A stretch of DNA of 64,000 nucleotides. Source: Bradyrhizobium canariense (GTDB lineage: Bacteria > Pseudomonadota > Alphaproteobacteria > Rhizobiales > Xanthobacteraceae). Position 1 is the stretch's first letter, and each line of letters opens with the position of its first letter. Shown here piece by piece: positions 40,974-50,201 of the stretch. The position numbers were made by a program, and so were the translations under genes. Below the pieces are notes generated by a model. The model was not told the DNA's origin. It searched no databases and worked only from the letters and a program-made list of their open reading frames with translations. The DNA is taken from NCBI RefSeq assembly GCF_019402665.1, contig NZ_VSST01000004.1, positions 1 to 64,000 on the forward strand, in the 5' to 3' direction.

Positions 40974-41280
40974 GTTGCGCCCTCGAATCTCGCTGCTCTA
41001 TTCTCTCATTTAAGTGCGGATTGGGCGTGGTGGTCCAATAGCCGTCATCAATGGACGCATAGGCTAAGGATATCGAGTGTATCGCTATCCCGCGAAAAAG
41101 CGCCGCATGCTCCGCCGAAGTGAGTAGAATTATATTTCTTGCTATCGCCGATCGGGGCGAAATATGGTGCAGGGGCGGGCGCCGAGCCATTGGCGGCGCG
41201 AAAGATTTTGCGTTCAATAGAGATGACCCGGGGCGGCAATCACCCCGCTTCCGGGCATAATAATATGGAGGGGAGTGGTT
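40974..41280. promoter_or_regulatory. Divergent promoter region of ndh and a binding-protein gene
   Basis: It contains a 23-base dyad at 41068-41090, GGATAtCGA...TCGcTATCC, and lower-GC stretches around 41110-41150. No repeat family member and no small gene are seen. Confidence 0.45.
41068..41090. promoter_or_regulatory. Dyad GGATA-N-CGA-N5-TCG-N-TATCC
   Basis: Eight of nine bases in each arm pair. It lies 190 bases before the binding-protein start and 95 bases before the ndh start; which gene it serves is unclear. Confidence 0.4.
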
Positions 41281-42453
41281 ATGAGGACGGCATTCTGGCT
41301 GGCGGGCGCAGCGGCGCTGGTGCTGGCAGGCCCGGCATCCGCCGGCGACACCATCAAGATCGGTTTCGTTTCGACCTTCAGCGGCCCGACCGCCGTGATC
41401 GGCAATGACATGCGCAACTCGTTCGAGCTCGCGCTCGATCATCTCGGCCGCAAGATGGACGGCAAGCCGGTCGAGGTGATCTACGAGGACGACGGACAGA
41501 AGCCCGACGTCGGCAAGCAGAAGACCGAGAAGCTGGTGCAGTCCGACAAGGTCGACTTCATCGTCGGCTATATCTGGTCCAACGTGCTGCTGGCCTCGCT
41601 GAAGACCGCGGTGGACTCGCAGACTTTCCTGATCTCGGCCAATGCCGGCCCGTCGCAACTCGCCGGCGATCTTTGTTCGCCCTACGTGTTCTCGACCTCC
41701 TGGCAGAACGACCAGACTCCGGCTGCCATGGGCCTCTACATGAACCAGAAGGGCGTCAAGAGCGTGTTCCTGATCGGCCCGAACTATGCCGCCGGCAAGG
41801 ACATGCTCGCGGGCGTGAAGAGCACGTTCAAGGGAGAGGTCAAGGGCGAGGAATACACGGTCTGGCCGAGCCAGCTCGACTTCTCCGCCGAGCTGTCCAA
41901 GGCGCGCGCCTCGGGGGCCGAGTCGATCTTCGTGTTCTATCCGGGTGCAGCCGGCGTGCAGTTCCTCAATCAATATGCGCAGGCCGGGCTGAAGAGCACG
42001 ATGCCGCTCTACACGGCTTTCACCGTCGACGAGCTGTCGCTGCCGCTGCAGAAGGAGAATGCGCTCGGCGTTCCCGGCGCGCAGGAATGGGTGAATGATC
42101 TGCCCAACGAGCAGAACAAGCGCTTCGTCGCCGACTATCGCAAGAAATACACCGGCCTGCGTCCCACCTATTACGGCGCGCAAGCCTACGACGCGGCCCA
42201 GCTCATCAACAGCGCGGTGGTCGCGGTGAAGGGCGACACCAGCAAGAAGGACGCGATGAAGGCCGAGATGGAGAAGGCCAACTTCAAGTCGCTGCGCGGT
42301 CCCCTCAAGTACGGCAAGAACCACATCCCGGTGCAGAGCTTCTATCTCCAGGACGTGGTCAAGGACGGCGAGGGCCAACTCTCGCTGAAGACGGTCGCGA
42401 CCATCGTCGAAAACGACCAGGATCGTTTCCACGACAAATGCGCGATGAAGTGA
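41281..42453 (+). CDS. Branched-chain-type ABC substrate-binding protein
   Basis: The 390-residue secreted protein (signal peptide ending VLAGPASAGDT) has the Leu/Ile/Val-binding fold: IKIGFVSTFSGPTAVIGND, VIYEDDGQKPDVGKQKTEKL, VGYIWSNVLLASLKTAVDSQ, GPNYAAGKDMLAGVKSTFKG. It is clearly a different branch from the protein encoded at 38323; members of this branch are frequent beside aromatic-degradation genes. The ATG at 41281 follows GGAGGGGAG. No membrane components follow: the next gene is convergent. Ligand unknown. Confidence 0.87.
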   Translation: MRTAFWLAGAAALVLAGPASAGDTIKIGFVSTFSGPTAVIGNDMRNSFELALDHLGRKMDGKPVEVIYEDDGQKPDVGKQKTEKLVQSDKVDFIVGYIWSNVLLASLKTAVDSQTFLISANAGPSQLAGDLCSPYVFSTSWQNDQTPAAMGLYMNQKGVKSVFLIGPNYAAGKDMLAGVKSTFKGEVKGEEYTVWPSQLDFSAELSKARASGAESIFVFYPGAAGVQFLNQYAQAGLKSTMPLYTAFTVDELSLPLQKENALGVPGAQEWVNDLPNEQNKRFVADYRKKYTGLRPTYYGAQAYDAAQLINSAVVAVKGDTSKKDAMKAEMEKANFKSLRGPLKYGKNHIPVQSFYLQDVVKDGEGQLSLKTVATIVENDQDRFHDKCAMK

Positions 42454-42512
42454 GCTGATTGCTTCTCCCTCTCCCCGTCCTTACGGGGAGAGGGGTTCTC
42501 AGCTCTCTCTCT

Positions 42513-42599
42513 CGTCATTGCGAGCGTAGCGAAGCAATCCAGAATCTTTCCACGGAGGGATTCTGGATTGCTTCGTCGCAAGGGCTCCTCGCAATGACG
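42513..42599. repeat. Palindromic intergenic repeat, family A (copy 3 of 3)
   Basis: Same CGTCATTGCGAGCG start, GAAGCAATCCAGAAT and ATTCTGGATTGCTTCG inner arms and CTCGCAATGACG end as at 5009 and 9057. It ends five bases before the stop codon of the dehydroshikimate dehydratase gene. Confidence 0.92.
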
Positions 42600-42603
42600 G
42601 CCA

Positions 42604-44475
42604 CTACACCCGCGGCATGCTCACAGGCCGCACTTCGCGTGACTGCGCGGCAAGCCTGATCCCGGCATTGGCTGCACCAAACCCCTGATAATCCCGCCGC
42701 TCCACGATCTCGAAGAAGAAACGCTCATCGAAGATGTGGGTGTAGACCTGGAAGAACTCCCCGTCGCCTTCGCGGTCGTAGAGAATATGGTTGGCGCGCA
42801 GCTGCGCCATCAGCTCGGGTGCGAGGTCGTATTTGGCTTCGATGTCATCGTAGTAATTGTCCGGGATATCCAAAAAATCCGCGCCGCGCTTGCGCATTTC
42901 CGCGACCGCCGCAAAGATGTCGCGGCAGGAGAACGCGACGTGCTGCACGCCCGAGCCGAAAAACTCCGAGATGAAACGGGCCGGCAGCGTGCGGTTGGCG
43001 GATGAGCCGTTGAGCACGAAGCGCAGGCTCTGGTCGCCGTTGATGACGGCCTGGCTTTGCACGAGGCCTCTGGGATCGGCGATCTCCATCTGCGGCAGCC
43101 GCTCGAGATCGAGGATGCCGGTGTAGAACAGCAGCCAGGACAGCATCTCGTCGTAGGGCATCGACTGCGCGATGTGATCGACAGCTAGCAGCGCGTCCGC
43201 GCCGGCGTCGCTCGGGACCGGTTCGAAATCCGTGTTCCAGTTCTTGCCGGCTTGGTCGAGAAAATACAGCAGGCTGCCGCCGACGCCGTGAATCGCGGGG
43301 ATCTCGAGCTCGCCCGGCCCGACCGGCTGGTAGAAGGTGCGCGCCTTCAGTGTCTCGGCGCGCTGCATGACGAGGCCGGCATTGTCGACGTCGAGCGCGA
43401 TGGCGCAGACGCCGGGGCCATGCGTCACGTAGTGCGAATGCGCAAAGCCGTCGGTCTCGGAGTTGACGACGAGCTCGACCTTGCCTTGCGACCATCGCTC
43501 CACCGCCTTGCTGCGATGCTTGCCGGTCTTGCGGAAACCGAGTTGCGCGAGCAGGCGGGCCAGTTCGCCGGCCTTGGTCTCGTTGACGGCAAACTCGATG
43601 AATCCCGTGCCTCCACTTTTGGGCTTGGGCGCCAAGGGTTCGCTGACGAGCTTTGGCCAAGCCGGTGCAAGCTGGTCCTCCAGCAGGATCAGCGAACGCA
43701 GGCCGTCGACCGCGGTCTGTATGGCCGAGCCGGCGCGGAATTGGTCGTTGAAGATCTCCAGCGACAGCGGCCCGGCATAGCCCGTCGCCGCGATCGCCGC
43801 CATGAACTCGCCGACCGGCAGGTCGCCCTGGCCGGGGAAGGAGCGGAAGTGCCGGCTCCACGACAAGATGTCGAGCTCGAGCTTCGGCGCGTCCGCAAGC
43901 TGGACCAGGAAGATCTTGTCACCGGGGATCGAGGCCATCGCGCGGACCGGAAAGCCGGGGGCCAGTGCGTGAAAGCTGTCGAGGATCACGCCGATCGCGG
44001 GATGGTCGGCGCGCCGCACGATCTCCCAGGCGTCGCGGTAATCGTTGACGTGGCGTCCCCAGGCCAATGCCTCGTAGCCGACGCGCAAGGACCGCTTGGC
44101 GGCGCGCTCGCCAAGCTCGCGAAAATCGTCTGCGGCGCGGTCGATGCCGCCGAGCGCGGCCGGCGACACGTTGGAGCAGATCAGCAGCAGATCGGTGCCG
44201 AGCTCCTGCATCAGGTCGAACTTGCGTTCGGCGCGGGCAAAGTTGCGCGAACGCTGCGGCTCCGGCATGCCCTCGAAATCGCGGAACGGCTGAAACGCGC
44301 AAATCTCGAGATTGAGGTCCCCGCAGAGCTTTGCGATGTCGCGCGGGCCTGAGCCGAACGACAGCAGATCGTTCTCGAAAATCTCGACCGCGTCGAATCC
44401 GGCGGATGCGATGGCGCGGAGCTTTTCGTCAAGGGCGCCGGAGAGAGAGACCGTTGCGATCGAGCGTTTGGTCAT
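42604..44475 (-). CDS. qsuB: 3-Dehydroshikimate dehydratase fused to an HPPD-like domain (QsuB type)
   Basis: The 623-residue protein joins two domains. Residues about 1-270 form a sugar-isomerase-like TIM barrel with metal-site residues in VGYEALAWGRH, GVILDSFHALAPG, FLVQLADAP and LSLEIFNDQF; this part makes protocatechuate from 3-dehydroshikimate. Residues about 290-610 resemble 4-hydroxyphenylpyruvate dioxygenase, keeping the metal ligands in AVDHIAQSM, GVQHVAFSC and RFFFEIVERRDY. Such fusions (QsuB) are known from Pseudomonas and Corynebacterium. The gene overlaps the upstream importer ATPase by four bases and is the last of a quinate/shikimate operon. The extra domain may be catalytic or structural. 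Confidence 0.87.
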   Translation of the reverse strand: MTKRSIATVSLSGALDEKLRAIASAGFDAVEIFENDLLSFGSGPRDIAKLCGDLNLEICAFQPFRDFEGMPEPQRSRNFARAERKFDLMQELGTDLLLICSNVSPAALGGIDRAADDFRELGERAAKRSLRVGYEALAWGRHVNDYRDAWEIVRRADHPAIGVILDSFHALAPGFPVRAMASIPGDKIFLVQLADAPKLELDILSWSRHFRSFPGQGDLPVGEFMAAIAATGYAGPLSLEIFNDQFRAGSAIQTAVDGLRSLILLEDQLAPAWPKLVSEPLAPKPKSGGTGFIEFAVNETKAGELARLLAQLGFRKTGKHRSKAVERWSQGKVELVVNSETDGFAHSHYVTHGPGVCAIALDVDNAGLVMQRAETLKARTFYQPVGPGELEIPAIHGVGGSLLYFLDQAGKNWNTDFEPVPSDAGADALLAVDHIAQSMPYDEMLSWLLFYTGILDLERLPQMEIADPRGLVQSQAVINGDQSLRFVLNGSSANRTLPARFISEFFGSGVQHVAFSCRDIFAAVAEMRKRGADFLDIPDNYYDDIEAKYDLAPELMAQLRANHILYDREGDGEFFQVYTHIFDERFFFEIVERRDYQGFGAANAGIRLAAQSREVRPVSMPRV

Positions 44476-45209
44476 GCTGCGTTGTCCTCCATGGCGCCGC
44501 CAAGGAACAATTGTCCGATGCGGGGATCATTCAAAATGCGCTTCGCACCGTCGACCATGCGGGTCTGGCCGAGCTCGAGCACGATGCCGATGTCGGAAAT
44601 CTCCAGCGCCGAGCGTGCGTTCTGCTCGATCATCAGAATGGTGACGCCGCGGTCGCGCAGGGATTTCAGGATGTCGAAAGTCTGCTGCACCATCAGCGGC
44701 GACAGGCCGATCGACGGCTCGTCGATCAGCACGAGCTTCGGCTCGAGCAGCAGCGAGCGGGCGATTTCGAGCTGCTTCTGCTCGCCGCCAGATAGCGTGG
44801 AGGCCTGCTGCGTCGATTTCCGCCGCAGCGCCGGGAACAGGTCGAGCGCGGCCTCGATCCGGCTCTGCAGGTCGATGCCCTTGCCGGCGGAAACGCCGCC
44901 GAGCTCGATGTTGTGGCGCACCGACAGCTCGGGAAAGATGTTGCGGCCCTGCGGCACGTAGCAGATGCCGGCATTGAGCAGCGCGCGCTGGCTCAGATTG
45001 GTGACGTCGCGGCCGGCGAAGCTGATTTTGCCCTCGCGCAGCTTGAGCAGGCCGAAGATCGCCTTGAACACGGTGGACTTGCCGGCGCCGTTCGGGCCGA
45101 TGATGGTGGTGATGGTGGCCTGCGGCACGGCGAAGGTGGTGCCGTTCAGGATCGTCATCTTGCCGTAGCCGCCGACGAGATTGTGAACCAAGAGGATCGG
45201 ATCGCTCAT
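44472..45209 (-). CDS. Liv-type ABC importer ATPase (LivF-like), quinate module
   Basis: The 245-residue ATPase has Walker A GPNGAGKST, signature LSGGEQKQLEIARSLL, Walker B LVLIDEPSIGLSP and the LivF-type opening LLVHNLVGGYGKMTILNGT. It works with the LivG-like protein encoded ten bases upstream. Its stop overlaps the start of the dehydroshikimate dehydratase gene (ATGA), so import and breakdown are translated together. Confidence 0.92.
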   Translation of the reverse strand: MSDPILLVHNLVGGYGKMTILNGTTFAVPQATITTIIGPNGAGKSTVFKAIFGLLKLREGKISFAGRDVTNLSQRALLNAGICYVPQGRNIFPELSVRHNIELGGVSAGKGIDLQSRIEAALDLFPALRRKSTQQASTLSGGEQKQLEIARSLLLEPKLVLIDEPSIGLSPLMVQQTFDILKSLRDRGVTILMIEQNARSALEISDIGIVLELGQTRMVDGAKRILNDPRIGQLFLGGAMEDNAA

Positions 45210-45219
45210 GGTCGCTCTC

Positions 45220-45963
45220 CTAATGTCCGAGATAGGCTTCGATCACGGCGGGGTTCTTTCGGACCTCGTCGGGTCGTCCCATTGCCAGCACTTTGCCTTC
45301 CGCCATCACCATCACGCGCGAGCACAGCGACATCACGAATTCCATGTTGTGCTCGATCACGACGAAGGTGGCGTTCTTCTCGCGGTTGATCGCGACCAGC
45401 CGCTCCTTCAGGTCCGCCAGCATCGACGGGTTGACGCCGCCGGCGGGCTCGTCGAGCAGCACCAGCCGCGGTCCGCCCATGAAGGCCATGGCGGCGTCGA
45501 GTAGTTTTTGCTGGCCATAGGACAAACCGCCGGCCGGCTCGTCGGCAAGATGATCGAGCTTGAAAAAGCCGATCATCTGGTTGGCGGCCTCCGTCAGGCC
45601 GGCATCGGAGCGGCCGACCAGCCGCGAGGCCATGCTGCCCTGGTGCTCCTGTCCTGCGAGGATCAGGTTCTCGCGCACCGAGAGTTTTGGGAACACCTGC
45701 AGGAGCTGGAAGGTGCGGCTGACCCCGAGCTTGTTGAGCTCGGCGGGTCGCAGGCCCGTGACGACCTTGCCGTCGAGCTTGACCTCGCCGCCGCTCGGCG
45801 TGAGCTGGCCGAGGATGCAGTTGAACAGGGTCGACTTGCCGCAGCCGTTCGGTCCGATCAGGCCGAGGATCTCGCCCTCGCGGACGTCGAAAGAGACGCC
45901 GCCGACGGCGCTGATGCCGCCAAAATTCTTCTTGATGTCGGAGACTTCGAGGACCGCGCTCAT
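45220..45963 (-). CDS. Liv-type ABC importer ATPase (LivG-like), quinate module
   Basis: The 247-residue ATPase shows Walker A GPNGCGKST, signature LSYGQQKLLDAAMAFM, Walker B LVLLDEPAGGVNP and the LivG-typical C-terminal VIEAYLGH. The signature has Tyr for the second Gly, a common variant in LivG proteins. The start codon overlaps the LivM-like stop (ATGA). Partner of the LivF-like ATPase. Confidence 0.92.
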   Translation of the reverse strand: MSAVLEVSDIKKNFGGISAVGGVSFDVREGEILGLIGPNGCGKSTLFNCILGQLTPSGGEVKLDGKVVTGLRPAELNKLGVSRTFQLLQVFPKLSVRENLILAGQEHQGSMASRLVGRSDAGLTEAANQMIGFFKLDHLADEPAGGLSYGQQKLLDAAMAFMGGPRLVLLDEPAGGVNPSMLADLKERLVAINREKNATFVVIEHNMEFVMSLCSRVMVMAEGKVLAMGRPDEVRKNPAVIEAYLGH

Positions 45964-46958
45964 TGCACTGTCTCCAGCCGGGACTTTGCGACGGCGCGCT
46001 GGGCCGAGGCCGCCTTGGTTCGGCGCTCGGCGAGATAGCGGTCGAGGATTCCCAAAATGCCGGTCGGCGACCAGATCAGCAGCCCCATCACCGCGATCGC
46101 GTACAGCATCAGATAATAGCCCTCGGTGAAGCGCAGCCATTCCGGCAGCAGCACCGCGATCATCGCGCCGAGGAACGGACCCAGGAAGAAGCCGGCGCCG
46201 CCGACGATCACCATCATCAGGAGGTCGAGCGAGAGCGACAGGTTGAACGGCACGGGATCGATATATTGCGTCAGCGGCGCATAGAGCGCGCCGGCGACGC
46301 CGCCGAGCGCAGAGCCGATCGCGAACGCCATCAGCGTATAGCGTCGCGTGTCGACGCCCAGCGACTGCGCCCGCAGCGGGTTTTCGCGCAGCGCCATGAA
46401 GGCGCGGCCCCAGGGCGAGCGGATCAGCCACCACACTGCAAGCGACACGATCGCGAGCGAGCCGAGACAGACATAGTAGAACGGCAGCGGCTTGTTGGTC
46501 GCGATGCCGAAGATGTGCGGGCGCGGAATGTTGGAGATGCCGTAGATGCCGCCGGTGAGCCAGCTCTCGTTGCGAAACACCAGGAAGGCCAGCGTGGAGA
46601 AGGCGAGCGTGACGAAGGCGAGGTAGTGGTGCTGCACCCGCAGCGCCGGATAGCCGAGCACCCAGCCGACCGCGAAGCTCAGGCCGATCGCGACGACGAT
46701 CGCCGCCGGCAGCGGCCAGCCATGCGTGGTCATGATCGCTGCCACGTAAGCGCCGATGCCGACGAAGGCGCCCTGCGCCAGCGAGACCTGGCCCGCATAG
46801 CCAAGCGTGAGGTTGAGGCCCATCGCGGCGATGGCCATCACCGCCCATTGGCTCAGGATGAACAGGCCATAGCGGTTGAAGTTCATGGGGACTGCGATCA
46901 GCGCAGCGATGACGATGAGGCCGAACGCGATCTTGAGAGGTTTGGCGAAGCCGCTCAT
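45960..46958 (-). CDS. Liv-type ABC importer permease (LivM-like), quinate module
   Basis: The 332-residue membrane protein has about nine helices. LTLGYAGQVSLAQGAFVGIG and GRAFMALRENPLRAQSLGVD (the cytoplasmic coupling loop) are the LivM hallmarks. A polar C-terminal tail of about 25 residues follows. It overlaps both neighbours by four bases. With the LivH-like protein it forms the channel. Confidence 0.92.
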   Translation of the reverse strand: MSGFAKPLKIAFGLIVIAALIAVPMNFNRYGLFILSQWAVMAIAAMGLNLTLGYAGQVSLAQGAFVGIGAYVAAIMTTHGWPLPAAIVVAIGLSFAVGWVLGYPALRVQHHYLAFVTLAFSTLAFLVFRNESWLTGGIYGISNIPRPHIFGIATNKPLPFYYVCLGSLAIVSLAVWWLIRSPWGRAFMALRENPLRAQSLGVDTRRYTLMAFAIGSALGGVAGALYAPLTQYIDPVPFNLSLSLDLLMMVIVGGAGFFLGPFLGAMIAVLLPEWLRFTEGYYLMLYAIAVMGLLIWSPTGILGILDRYLAERRTKAASAQRAVAKSRLETVQ

Positions 46959-47830
46959 ACGGTGCGCTCCTCGGCGCGGCCGAGCAGGCCCTGCGGCCGG
47001 AACAGGATGACGGCGATCAGGAAGATCATCGGCACGGCGGCGCGATACTGCGTCGAGACATAGGCGGCTGCGAGATTGTCGAGCACGCCGATCAGGAGGC
47101 CGCCTGCGATCGCCCCTCGCACCTGGTTGAAGCCGCCGATGATCGCGGCGATGAAGGCAGCCTGGCCCAGCACCTCGCCGGACGTGAATTTCGCGAGGTA
47201 GATCGGCGTGATCAACAGCGAGGCGAGCGCGACCAGGAACGCGTTGATCAGGAAAGTCAGGAGAATCATGCGCTCGACAGGGACGCCGATGATGCGCGCC
47301 ACCGTCGGGTTCTGCGCCGCCGCCTGCATCTGGTGGCCGAGCGAGGTGCGGTTGAGAAGCGCAGTCAAGCCGAAGACGGCAAGGATGGCGAGGAGGAGAA
47401 CGCCGATGCTTTGCAGCGAGACGGCATGGCCGAGGATGGAGATATCGCCGGTCGGCACGATCGAGGGGAAGGGTGAGGCTTCGGCGCTGAAGAACTGCTT
47501 GACGGCCTCCTTGAGGCCGATCGCGAGCGCCATGGTCGCGATCGCGAGCGGCAGCACGCCGTGGCGTAGCATCGGATCCACCAGCAGCATCTTGAAGGCG
47601 AGGCCGAGCAGGAGCATCGAGAGCAGGATGCCGAGGATGATCGCGAGCCAGAACGGCGCGCCGGCATGCATCGCCGCCAGCATCAGGAACGCCGGCAGCA
47701 TCACGAACTCGCCCTGCGCGAAATTGATGGTCTGCGAGGTCTGCCACAGCAGCGTGAAGCCGACCGCGACCAGCGCATAGATCGCGCCGGTGGCAAGTCC
47801 CGCGACCAGAAGATCGAACAGATTGGACAT
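46955..47830 (-). CDS. Liv-type ABC importer permease (LivH-like), quinate module
   Basis: The 291-residue permease opens with LFDLLVAGLATGAIYALVAV and contains TINFAQGEFVMLPAF and LGHQMQAAAQNPTVARIIGV, the LivH-type coupling loop. The ATG at 47830 follows AGAGGGGAAA; the open frame upstream runs through a repeat. The gap to the upstream binding-protein gene (157 bases) holds a hairpin at 47885-47917. Confidence 0.92.
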   Translation of the reverse strand: MSNLFDLLVAGLATGAIYALVAVGFTLLWQTSQTINFAQGEFVMLPAFLMLAAMHAGAPFWLAIILGILLSMLLLGLAFKMLLVDPMLRHGVLPLAIATMALAIGLKEAVKQFFSAEASPFPSIVPTGDISILGHAVSLQSIGVLLLAILAVFGLTALLNRTSLGHQMQAAAQNPTVARIIGVPVERMILLTFLINAFLVALASLLITPIYLAKFTSGEVLGQAAFIAAIIGGFNQVRGAIAGGLLIGVLDNLAAAYVSTQYRAAVPMIFLIAVILFRPQGLLGRAEERTV

Positions 47831-47884
47831 TTTCCCCTCTCGGCGCTCGCGCTCTGTCTTCTCGCTCTCCCCGCTCTTCCTTTT

Positions 47885-47917
47885 CTCCCTCTCCCCGCGA
47901 AGGGCGGGGAGAGGGAG
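47885..47917. repeat. Hairpin repeat, family B, between binding-protein and permease genes
   Basis: CTCCCTCTCCCCGC and GCGGGGAGAGGGAG form a perfect stem with a seven-base loop inside the operon, in the same relative position as the repeat at 25349-25476 in the other importer operon. Confidence 0.85.
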
Positions 47918-47987
47918 ACGAAAGATCTCGCTCCGCATCCGCCTTCGCTAAACCTTCGACGGACAGGCGCGGCGAGAGGCAAAGACC

Positions 47988-49118
47988 TCAATTCACCTTC
48001 GGCAGCACCTGCTTCACCACTTGCTTGCCTTCGACCACTTCCACCAGAAAGCTCTGGCGGTCGATGTCGCCGGTGTCGCTGAAGGTGACGTCCATTAGGA
48101 TGCCTGGCTCGTCCACCGCCTTGATGGTCAGGCCATGCAGGGTGTCGGCGAACGCCTTCGAATCCACCTTCCCCATCTTGTCGGTGGTGGCCTTCACCAT
48201 GTAGACCGCGAGATAGCCTTTCAGGCCGTTATGATCAGGCACGTAATTGTACTTCTTCGCGAACTTGTCGCGAAACGCCTTGATCAGGTCGACCGGCGCA
48301 TCGGTGGTGAGACCGACATGGCCACGCGCGCCGTTGGCGGCATCGCCCGCGAGCTCGATTACCTTCTGCCCGATCAGCGTGGTCTCGCCCATCAGCGGCG
48401 CGGTGACGCCCTGGCGCTTCAGCTCCTTGAGGATGCGTGCGCTCTCTTCCTCGTTCAAATAGACGAACACGGCATCGGGATTGGCGGCCTTGATCTTGCC
48501 GACGTCGGCGGCGAAATCGGCCTGACCCGCTTCGGTCGAGAGATCGGCGACCACCTTGGAGCCGAGCCGGTCGAGCTCCTTGACGACGACATCGCGACCG
48601 CCGCGGCCAAAGTCATTGTTGACCCAGACCACCGCGACCGACTTCGCCTTCATGTCGTCGTGAATGTATTTGGCGACCTTCGGCATCGACGATTGCTGGC
48701 CGAACGAAGTGCGGAACAGGAACTTGTTTCCGCCTTGCGTCAGCTCGGCGGCTTCGCCGCCCATGATCTGCGCGATGCCGGCCTCGGCCGCCAGCGGCGC
48801 CGTCACCTTCACGGAGCCGGAATAGCCGGGTCCGAGCAGCACATAGGGCTCGGCATCGAGCGCCTTTTGCACCTGCGCGCGCGCGACGCCGGGGTTGGAT
48901 TGCGAATCCGCATGAGTGACTTCGAGCTTGCGGCCGAGCACGCCGCCCTTGGCGTTGATCTCCTCGATCGCGAGGTCGATGCCGTTCTTCCAATTGGTGC
49001 CGACGGTGGCGCCGCCGCCGGACAACTCGGCGACGTCGGCGAGCTTGATCGCCTGGGCGTGGACGCTGGTTGCAGTCGCGAAGGCAAGCAGGGCGCCGGC
49101 CAGAATGGTCGATTTCAT
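47988..49118 (-). CDS. Liv-type ABC substrate-binding protein, quinate/shikimate module
   Basis: The 376-residue secreted protein (signal peptide ILAGALLAFATATSVHAQ) has a type-I periplasmic binding fold: KLADVAELSGGGATVGTNWK, EVTHADSQSNPGVARAQVQK, VAVVWVNNDFGRGGRDVVVK. It leads the importer genes and is preceded by the AroE-like dehydrogenase. From the linked enzymes, the ligand is probably quinate, shikimate or dehydroshikimate; this is inference. The ATG at 49118 follows GGGAGGAGAGACC. Confidence 0.9.
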   Translation of the reverse strand: MKSTILAGALLAFATATSVHAQAIKLADVAELSGGGATVGTNWKNGIDLAIEEINAKGGVLGRKLEVTHADSQSNPGVARAQVQKALDAEPYVLLGPGYSGSVKVTAPLAAEAGIAQIMGGEAAELTQGGNKFLFRTSFGQQSSMPKVAKYIHDDMKAKSVAVVWVNNDFGRGGRDVVVKELDRLGSKVVADLSTEAGQADFAADVGKIKAANPDAVFVYLNEEESARILKELKRQGVTAPLMGETTLIGQKVIELAGDAANGARGHVGLTTDAPVDLIKAFRDKFAKKYNYVPDHNGLKGYLAVYMVKATTDKMGKVDSKAFADTLHGLTIKAVDEPGILMDVTFSDTGDIDRQSFLVEVVEGKQVVKQVLPKVN

Positions 49119-49176
49119 GGTCTCTCCTCCCATTTTTCGTTGATGTTGTGCGCGGCCTTGTGTCCGGCCGCTTCGG

Positions 49177-50055
49177 TTACGCTGCGTGATAGGCCGAGCT
49201 TCGTGCCGCCATCACCTCGTCGAATGCCTCTCCCATGATCTCGGTCGATGGGGCAAGACCCGTGAACAGTTCGAAAGCGTCGGCGGCCTGGTAGATCGCA
49301 AGCTCCCGGCCGGTCATGATCCGCGCGCCCTTGGCTTGGGCAGCCGCCAGCAGCGGTGTGATCAGCGGTGAGTAGACGGCGTCGGCGACCCACAGGTTTT
49401 GACGCAGCAGCGTCGCCGAGACCGGCGTTTCCCGGTTCGGCAGCATGCCGACCGGTGTGCCGTTGACGAGGCCGGTTGCGCCGTCGAGCGCATCCTCGAC
49501 GCTTGCGGCGACCCTGGCGCCCCCCTGCTTGACGAGCAGCGCGGCGAGTTTTTCGGCGCGTGCCGGCTCGCTGTCGAAGATGCGGATGTCGGTCACGTCA
49601 AGGCTCGCCAGCGCAAAGGCGATCGCCTTGCCGACGCCGCCGGTGCCGATCACGGCCACCGCGTTGCCGGACGGCGCCAGCAGCGGCGCGACGGCGCGCG
49701 CAAAGCCGGTCGTGTCGGTGTTGTGGCCGGTCAGCCGTCCGTTCCTGACGACGACGGTGTTGACCGCGCCCATGGCGGCCGCACCCGGTGCCAGTTCATC
49801 GAGCAGCGGGACCACCGCCTCCTTGTAGGGAAAGGTGACGTTGACGCCGGCAAAGCCGAGGCGCCGCACGCCTTCCAGCATCAGCCGGAGCCCGGCCGTA
49901 TCGGCGCCGGCCACTTCGATGAGCTGATAATGTCCGCGCAGGCCAAGCCCCTCCGCGGCGCGCTCATGCATGGCAGGGGAGGCGGAATGCGCGATGGGTG
50001 CGCCGATCAGGCCGGTCAGGAGCTTTTTGGATGCGGCGGGTCCGCGCTTTGACAT
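49177..50055 (-). CDS. Quinate/shikimate dehydrogenase (AroE family)
   Basis: The 292-residue protein is an AroE-family dehydrogenase: substrate Sers in GAPIAHSASPAMHE, catalytic Lys in FAGVNVTFPYKEAV, catalytic Asp in TGHNTDTTGFARA and the dinucleotide loop AVIGTGGVGKAIAFAL. The residue after strand beta-2 is Asp (IRIFDSEPARAEKL), as in NAD-preferring quinate/shikimate dehydrogenases, whereas biosynthetic AroE has the N-R-T loop for NADP. The operon context (importer, dehydroshikimate dehydratase, LysR) supports a catabolic role. It is the first structural gene of the operon. Confidence 0.88.
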   Translation of the reverse strand: MSKRGPAASKKLLTGLIGAPIAHSASPAMHERAAEGLGLRGHYQLIEVAGADTAGLRLMLEGVRRLGFAGVNVTFPYKEAVVPLLDELAPGAAAMGAVNTVVVRNGRLTGHNTDTTGFARAVAPLLAPSGNAVAVIGTGGVGKAIAFALASLDVTDIRIFDSEPARAEKLAALLVKQGGARVAASVEDALDGATGLVNGTPVGMLPNRETPVSATLLRQNLWVADAVYSPLITPLLAAAQAKGARIMTGRELAIYQAADAFELFTGLAPSTEIMGEAFDEVMAARSSAYHAA

Positions 50056-50156
50056 GGTTCGCTATCGTCTCGTTGGGAGCGTTCGGTCCCGGCCATTAGC
50101 GGGGAAATCCGCCCAGTTCCAAGGGGCTTCCCCTAGGAACGATAGTCTTTCCTCAG

Positions 50157-50201
50157 CCTAACACAATTACCCTTTTGTCCTGCAAACCTAACATAATGTT
50201 A
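50157..50201. promoter_or_regulatory. LysR-type binding sites in front of the quinate operon
   Basis: TAACATAATGTTA (50189-50201) is a T-N11-A dyad with perfect six-base arms, the classic LysR-regulator site. A half-matching copy, CCTAACACAAT at 50157-50167, repeats CCTAACATAAT at 50187-50197 exactly 30 bases away, three helical turns. They lie about 100-145 bases before the dehydrogenase start and the right one overlaps the lysR stop codon. Confidence 0.7.

Noticed and set aside
38113..42432. Two minus-strand open frames of 683 and 700 codons (38113-40164 and 40330-42432) over the binding-protein and ndh region
   Set aside because: They are shadows of the binding-protein and ndh genes: they have high third-position mismatch to normal codon use, no ribosome site, and cross repeats and promoter regions.
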